Assembly (NCBI GenBank): GCA_016783965.1
Contig: JADHVO010000005.1
Span: 62,001-126,000, forward strand
DNA from: Alphaproteobacteria bacterium
GTDB lineage: Bacteria > Pseudomonadota > Alphaproteobacteria > Micropepsales > Micropepsaceae
Length of the DNA stretch: 64,000 nt
Direction: 5' to 3'
Shown: piece by piece, positions 59,904 through 64,000 of the stretch
Layout: each line of letters starts with the position of its first letter
How positions within the stretch are numbered: position 1 is the stretch's first letter
Notes under the pieces: model-generated
Databases searched by the model: none
Told to the model about the DNA's origin: nothing
Seen by the model: the letters and a program-made list of their open reading frames with translations, nothing else
Position numbers and translations under genes: made by a program

Positions 59904-60731
59904 ATGGCAAATGATGTGATTGAACAGGGCGTCGCAGCCATCACACGCGCTATGCAGGGCAGGGCCTTTCCGAAGAGCGCGTTGGTCCTCGGCAGCGGCC
60001 TCGGCCCGTTCGCCGACAAGCTCACCGATTCGCACGACATCGCCTATTCCGACATCCCCGGTTTTCCGATTCCCACCGTGCGCGGCCATGCCGGCCTTAT
60101 GCGCATCGGCAAGGCGGCGGGTCATCCGCTTGCCTGCCTGCAAGGCCGGTTCCACGCCTATGAGGGTCATCCCGCGGCGGCGCTCGCGGTGCCTGTTCGC
60201 ATCCTCAGGCGGCTTGGCGTCGAGCGGCTGATTCTCACCAATGCCGCGGGGAGCATTCGTGCAGACAAACCAGCCGGTTCGTTGATGATCCTCACAGATC
60301 ACATCAACTTCTCCGGACAAAATCCGCTCATCGGTCCCAACGATGAGAGCTTTGGCGCGCGGTTCTTCGACATGTCGCATGGGTACGACCCGCACCTGCG
60401 TGCCCGCCTGCATACCGCGGCCAAGCACGAAGGCGTCGATGTCTATGACGGCGTGTACGTCTACGTTCTCGGTCCGAATTTCGAGACGCCGGCCGAGATC
60501 CGCATGTTCGGTAAGCTCGGCGCAGACGCCGTCGGTATGTCCACCGTTCCCGAGACCCTCGCCGCCGTGCATGCCGGCATGAAGGTCGCGGCGCTTTCGG
60601 TGATCACCAACCTCGCTGCGGGCCTCGCACGCGAGGAGCTTACGCACCAGGACACGCTGGCCGAAGCCCGGAACGCGCACGCGCGAGTCGAAAAGCTGCT
60701 GCTCCGGTTTTTTGCCCAACTTGAACACTAA
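59904..60731 (+). CDS. Purine nucleoside phosphorylase (trimeric, PunA type)
   Basis: A 275-residue class I (trimeric) phosphorylase: ALVLGSGLGPFAD (phosphate loop), GRFHAYEGH, LTNAAGSIR (purine loop with Asn in place of Glu nearby), LGPNFETPAEIRM and GMSTVPETLAA are hallmark segments. It cleaves inosine, guanosine and deoxy forms to base and (deoxy)ribose 1-phosphate. It differs from the hexameric DeoD family, so deoD would be the wrong symbol. It stands divergent from deoB, sharing the 98-bp promoter gap. Confidence 0.92.
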   Translation: MANDVIEQGVAAITRAMQGRAFPKSALVLGSGLGPFADKLTDSHDIAYSDIPGFPIPTVRGHAGLMRIGKAAGHPLACLQGRFHAYEGHPAAALAVPVRILRRLGVERLILTNAAGSIRADKPAGSLMILTDHINFSGQNPLIGPNDESFGARFFDMSHGYDPHLRARLHTAAKHEGVDVYDGVYVYVLGPNFETPAEIRMFGKLGADAVGMSTVPETLAAVHAGMKVAALSVITNLAAGLAREELTHQDTLAEARNAHARVEKLLLRFFAQLEH

Positions 60732-61060
60732 GGAACTCAGTTCCGTCTCTGTTGCCGCAATGCATCATGCGGATTCTTCCGCGCGTCTGCGCAATCTCAG
60801 AATCGTCTAAGGGTCGATTTCAACTGCGTTATTGCGTGCCGTGACACATTCGCCACGGGCACTGTCACAAATCTAAATTGGATGTCACCTAGATTGACGG
60901 CATCAGCAGCCGGGTGAGAGATTGCTGCGAGCGCGAAATACCCAGTCTTTGGGATTTCCGGGGGTTTTGAGGGACTAGCGGTTAAACGACTTTGGTTTTC
61001 GTGACGGCATGCGCCAGAGCGGGCGCTCGCTGTCTTTTCATCCAGACGTGAGGGGACTTC
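60732..61060. other. 329-bp leader region of the TonB-dependent receptor
   Basis: No gene is visible. TGTCAC occurs twice as a direct repeat exactly 20 bp apart (60863-60868 and 60883-60888), with GTGACA (60841-60846) as an inverted copy, so three half-sites cluster in 48 bp. ATCTA (60871-60875) and TAGAT (60891-60895) form another small dyad. These could be an operator for the receptor. GGAACTCAGTTCC (60732-60744) is a palindrome right after the phosphorylase stop. No convincing sigma-70 promoter was found. Confidence 0.4.
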
Positions 61061-63760
61061 ATGAACATGCGTACAGCCAAGTTGCTGCTTTTGGGCGCGA
61101 GCGTAGCCACGCTCGCCGCGTCACCGGCCTTCGCCGCATCGACCGCCGACCAGCAGGTCGAGCTGGTCACCGTGACGGCGGCCCGCACCAGCACGACTGG
61201 TCTCGTTGACGAACACATCTCCAAGCAGCGTTCGACCATCACGCAGGCGTTCTTCGATACCCAGCCCGCCGGTCAGACCATTTTCCAGGGCCTGAACATG
61301 GTCCCTGGCCTGAACTTCACCAACAGCGACCCGTATGGCTCTTCCGGCGGTAACATCCGTCTCCACGGCCAGGACGGCGCGCGCATCTCGTTCACCTGGG
61401 ATGGTATGCCCCTGAACGACACCGGCAACTACGCGATCTACACCAATCAGGTCGTCGACTCCGAGCTTGTCGACAACGTCATCGTCAACCAGGGCACCAC
61501 GGACGTCGACACTCCGACTGCGTCGGCCGTTGGCGGCGTGATCGGCATCACCACGACCAAGCCCGCCGATAACTTCGCCGTCATGACGGACCTGTCCTAC
61601 GGCTCCTTCAACTACAAGCGCGGCTTCATCCGGGTCGACTCGGGTGAGATCGGCCCCTGGGGCACCAAGGCGCTGCTCTCTTACTCCTACCAGGACTACG
61701 ACAAGTTCAAGGGCCCGGGTAACCTCGCCAAGCAGCAGATCAATGGTCTCATCTACCAGGATCTGGGCAGCACCGGCTTCTTCAACATCGGCTTCCACTT
61801 CAACCGCAACCGCAACTTCTTCTACAACAACGTCTCGTTCCTGCCTGTAAACGCGGCGACTGGCGCGGCCTATTCGGCTTCGACGTATCCGGGCTTTGGC
61901 CAGCTGGGGGTTGGTTCGCCGAACGTGGCGCTCGATGCGAACGGCAACTACACAGGTGTCGAGACGCGTGCGACCACACCGGGCTTCCCGATCACGGCGC
62001 GGCCGATCGGCGGCTTCGGCCTCAACTTCGATGAAGATCCGACCTGTACGCCGTACAAGACCGCCGGCGGCGTAATGTACACCACGCCGGTAGCCGGCAG
62101 CGCCGACTTCGGCGGCACTTCGCCGGGCGGTACGACCGGCAATTGCACGGGCTTCTATCGCCTGCGCATTAACCCGTCGGACACCGGCAACATCCGCGCG
62201 AGTTCGCTCTTCCACATCAATGATGTCCTGTCGCTCACGGTCGACCCGTGGTTCCAGTACGTCCTGGCGAACGGCGGCGGCGTGACGGTCATCAACGAAA
62301 CCGACCCGCGCCTGAAGGGACAGTCGGCTGCCGCAGGCGTCGACCTGAACGGCGATGGCGACACGCTCGACCAGGTTCAGGTCTACAGCCCGAACAACAC
62401 CAACACCCGCCGCTACGGTGTCACGCTCGGCCTGATCTACGCGCCGGACGACAACAACGTCGTGCAGCTCGGTTACTCGCTCGACTGGGGTCTGCACCGC
62501 CAGACGGGTGAGATGTCTCGCTTCGACAGCGTCACCGGCCCGGCTGACGTGTTTGGCGGTCTGCGCAAGAACCACGTGAACGCCATCCGGACGGCGGACG
62601 GCCTTTCCGATCTTCGTCAACGTGATCGCAAGTCCTACGCGATCCTGAACCAGTTCTCACTCGCTTATAATGGCAAGTACTGGGACGACCTGGTTCGCAT
62701 GGATATCGGCCTGCGCCTGCCGTATCTCCAGCGCGACCTTAACCAGTACTGCTACCTCCAGGCGAAAGGCGGCTTCTCGCAGATAACGCCGGGTGTCGGC
62801 TTCCAGTACTGCACGACGGAAACGCCGAGCGCTGTTGCGCCCGATGGCACCGTCACCTTCGCGGGCCTTCCGGCTACCGCGGGCTTCACGCCGCCGGCCC
62901 ACAAGGTCGTCCGGTACAACCGCCTGCTGCCGAATGTCGGCGTCACCTACCGCCTGAACCACCAGGACACGCACCAGTTCTTCTTCGCTTACGCGACCGA
63001 ACTGTCCGCGCCGCGTACCGACAACCTGTACAACGGCGGCGTCACCGGCTTCGGTACGCCGGCGGTTCACTACTCGCCGTTCGCGGTGGTGGCGCCGGAA
63101 ACGTCGACGTCCTACGACCTCGGCTACCGCTATCACGGCGACAGCGAGCACCTGTCGGTCACGCTGTGGAACTCGCAGTTCCGCAACCGCATCGTGTCGA
63201 CCTTCGACCCGGCGCAGGGCATCAGCATCGACCACAACATCGGTACGGTGAACATGGCCGGCTTCGATGTCGACGGCGGTGTGGACCTCGACGATGCATT
63301 CAGCATCTTCGGCACGTTCTCGTACCTGAAGACCCGCGTGGTCAACAATCTGCCGATCAACGCCACGGTCACTCTGCCGACCGCCGGCAAGCAGCTTGTC
63401 GAGTCGCCGAACTACATGAGCACCCTGCGGGCGCAGTACACCATGTGGGGCTTCCGCTTCGGTCTCGACGGCAAGTTCGTCGGCAGCCGTTACGCGACCG
63501 ACGTCAACGACTACAAGGTGCCGAGCTACTACACGGCCGACGCCGACATCACCTACGACTTCAGCGAACTGGGCTGGGACGGCTCGTACCTCAAGTTCAA
63601 CGTGTCGAACATCTTCGACGAGAAGTACTTCGGTTCGGTCGCGACGTCGCGTACGTGCTTCACGCCGGTCGCTCCGACGACCGCGGGCTGCACCAGCTAC
63701 CCGCTGCTGACTGTCGGCTTCCCGCGCACGTTCCAGGTTACGCTGCGCACGGTGTTCTGA
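61061..63760 (+). CDS. TonB-dependent outer-membrane receptor
   Basis: An 899-residue receptor with GAGGGGAC upstream of the ATG. Signal peptide 1-26 (cleavage near AFAAS). The plug domain (about 35-165) includes ELVTVTAARTST (TonB-box-like), GNIRLHGQDGARISFTWDGMPLND and ASAVGGVIGITT. The beta-barrel (about 170-899) ends in Phe (VTLRTVF), as outer-membrane proteins do. It moves a ligand across the outer membrane with TonB energy. Position after the nucleoside phosphorylase and before an S1/P1-type nuclease suggests nucleosides or oligonucleotides; this is inference. Confidence 0.93.
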   Translation: MNMRTAKLLLLGASVATLAASPAFAASTADQQVELVTVTAARTSTTGLVDEHISKQRSTITQAFFDTQPAGQTIFQGLNMVPGLNFTNSDPYGSSGGNIRLHGQDGARISFTWDGMPLNDTGNYAIYTNQVVDSELVDNVIVNQGTTDVDTPTASAVGGVIGITTTKPADNFAVMTDLSYGSFNYKRGFIRVDSGEIGPWGTKALLSYSYQDYDKFKGPGNLAKQQINGLIYQDLGSTGFFNIGFHFNRNRNFFYNNVSFLPVNAATGAAYSASTYPGFGQLGVGSPNVALDANGNYTGVETRATTPGFPITARPIGGFGLNFDEDPTCTPYKTAGGVMYTTPVAGSADFGGTSPGGTTGNCTGFYRLRINPSDTGNIRASSLFHINDVLSLTVDPWFQYVLANGGGVTVINETDPRLKGQSAAAGVDLNGDGDTLDQVQVYSPNNTNTRRYGVTLGLIYAPDDNNVVQLGYSLDWGLHRQTGEMSRFDSVTGPADVFGGLRKNHVNAIRTADGLSDLRQRDRKSYAILNQFSLAYNGKYWDDLVRMDIGLRLPYLQRDLNQYCYLQAKGGFSQITPGVGFQYCTTETPSAVAPDGTVTFAGLPATAGFTPPAHKVVRYNRLLPNVGVTYRLNHQDTHQFFFAYATELSAPRTDNLYNGGVTGFGTPAVHYSPFAVVAPETSTSYDLGYRYHGDSEHLSVTLWNSQFRNRIVSTFDPAQGISIDHNIGTVNMAGFDVDGGVDLDDAFSIFGTFSYLKTRVVNNLPINATVTLPTAGKQLVESPNYMSTLRAQYTMWGFRFGLDGKFVGSRYATDVNDYKVPSYYTADADITYDFSELGWDGSYLKFNVSNIFDEKYFGSVATSRTCFTPVAPTTAGCTSYPLLTVGFPRTFQVTLRTVF

Positions 63761-63784
63761 GCCGTCGCGGCATACGCAAAACGA

Positions 63785-63814
63785 AAAGGCCGGTCGCGAG
63801 ACCGGCCTTTTTTC
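63785..63814 (+). terminator. Intrinsic terminator after the TonB-dependent receptor
   Basis: AAGGCCGGTC (63785-63794) pairs with GACCGGCCTT (63799-63808) around a GCGA loop and is followed by a T-run (TTTTTT, then CG). It lies about 25 bp after the receptor stop. A classic rho-independent terminator. The nuclease gene that follows therefore needs its own promoter or read-through. Confidence 0.93.
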
Positions 63815-63881
63815 GTTCGTCACTGGACCCACGTGGGGCGCGGACGCTACCAAGCCCGGCAGCAATAGGAGACTTGCCGAC

Positions 63882-64000
63882 ATGAACGCCGGAAACATCG
63901 CGCTGCTGCTGGCAACGGCGTGCCTGATCCCCGTGCAGGCGGTCGGCTGGGGTGCAAGTGGCCATCGCATGATCGGCGAGCTCGCCACCAGGGCACTGCC
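63882..64000 (+). CDS. S1/P1-type secreted nuclease, 3'-truncated by window edge
   Basis: The ATG at 63882 follows AGGAGA by 9 bases. The 39 full visible codons give a signal peptide (MNAGNIALLLATACLIPVQAV-type, cleavage before the Trp) and then WGASGHRMIGELATRAL. S1/P1 nucleases begin their mature chain with Trp, which is a zinc ligand through its amino group, and continue with a GHR/GH motif, exactly as seen. These enzymes cut single-stranded DNA and RNA and remove 3'-phosphates in the periplasm or outside. Only the first fifth or less is in view, so completeness is unknown. Confidence 0.72.
   Translation, partial: MNAGNIALLLATACLIPVQAVGWGASGHRMIGELATRAL

Noticed and set aside
60732-60753. 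GGAAC followed by GTT as a second EcfG promoter
   Set aside because: The spacer is 14 bases instead of 16-17 and the site is inside a palindrome just after a stop codon.

Overview
The window reads as chromosomal DNA of a GC-rich, aerobic, motile alphaproteobacterium. The main pointers are a small NDUFS4-type complex I subunit gene, an Aap-type amino-acid ABC transporter, an HWE-family sensor kinase behind an EcfG-like promoter, CoxG/XdhC-type maturation genes, and inverted palindromic repeats of the kind found in Rhizobiales and relatives. The large TonB-dependent receptor and the arylsulfatase suggest a free-living scavenger; I cannot fix the family or genus. No integrase, transposase, phage gene or CRISPR array is visible, so this looks like core or stable accessory chromosome. 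Coding density is very high and many neighbours overlap by 4 bp.

Layout. 1-7 kb: end of a DUF3617-like secreted protein, a sirtuin, a ClpP-type protease, a GH13 glucosidase, a small secreted protein, a NifU-like protein and a molybdopterin-binding/MobA-like fusion. 6.1-9.3 kb: a secreted multi-EF-hand protein divergent from an OmpR-type two-component pair. 9.3-12.6 kb: a molybdenum-hydroxylase accessory cluster (two XdhC halves, FAD subunit, 2Fe-2S subunit, CoxG) with no catalytic large subunit in the window. 12.8-22.9 kb: housekeeping and assorted metabolic genes with tRNA-Pro(UGG), tRNA-Arg(UCU), hisI and a metC-like gene. 23-27.1 kb: aapJQMP. 27.2-31.2 kb: POT peptide transporter and a cysteine synthase/sulfurtransferase/GNAT operon. 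31.4-34.9 kb: HWE kinase, two response regulators, then a convergent OmpR-type regulator.

35.4-47.1 kb is a complete chemotaxis operon: mcp, cheW, hybrid cheA, cheY, cheB, cheR, cheY, a cheZ-like gene, an unrecognised 355-residue protein, a membrane/GAF/DHp/receiver protein that lacks the ATPase domain, and a LuxR-type regulator. A frameshifted glutathione S-transferase follows.

47.8-64 kb is a nucleoside and nucleobase salvage region: gpt, aceB (malate synthase), upp, deoC, a tandem ALDH16-like aldehyde dehydrogenase, cdd, deoA, an adenine-deaminase-type gene, amn, deoB and a purine nucleoside phosphorylase. Next come a TonB-dependent receptor and the start of a secreted S1/P1-type nuclease, cut by the window edge. 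Together these could digest external nucleic acid, import the products, split nucleosides, and send deoxyribose through deoxyribose-5-phosphate to acetaldehyde, acetate and central carbon. The receptor and nuclease link is inference from position.
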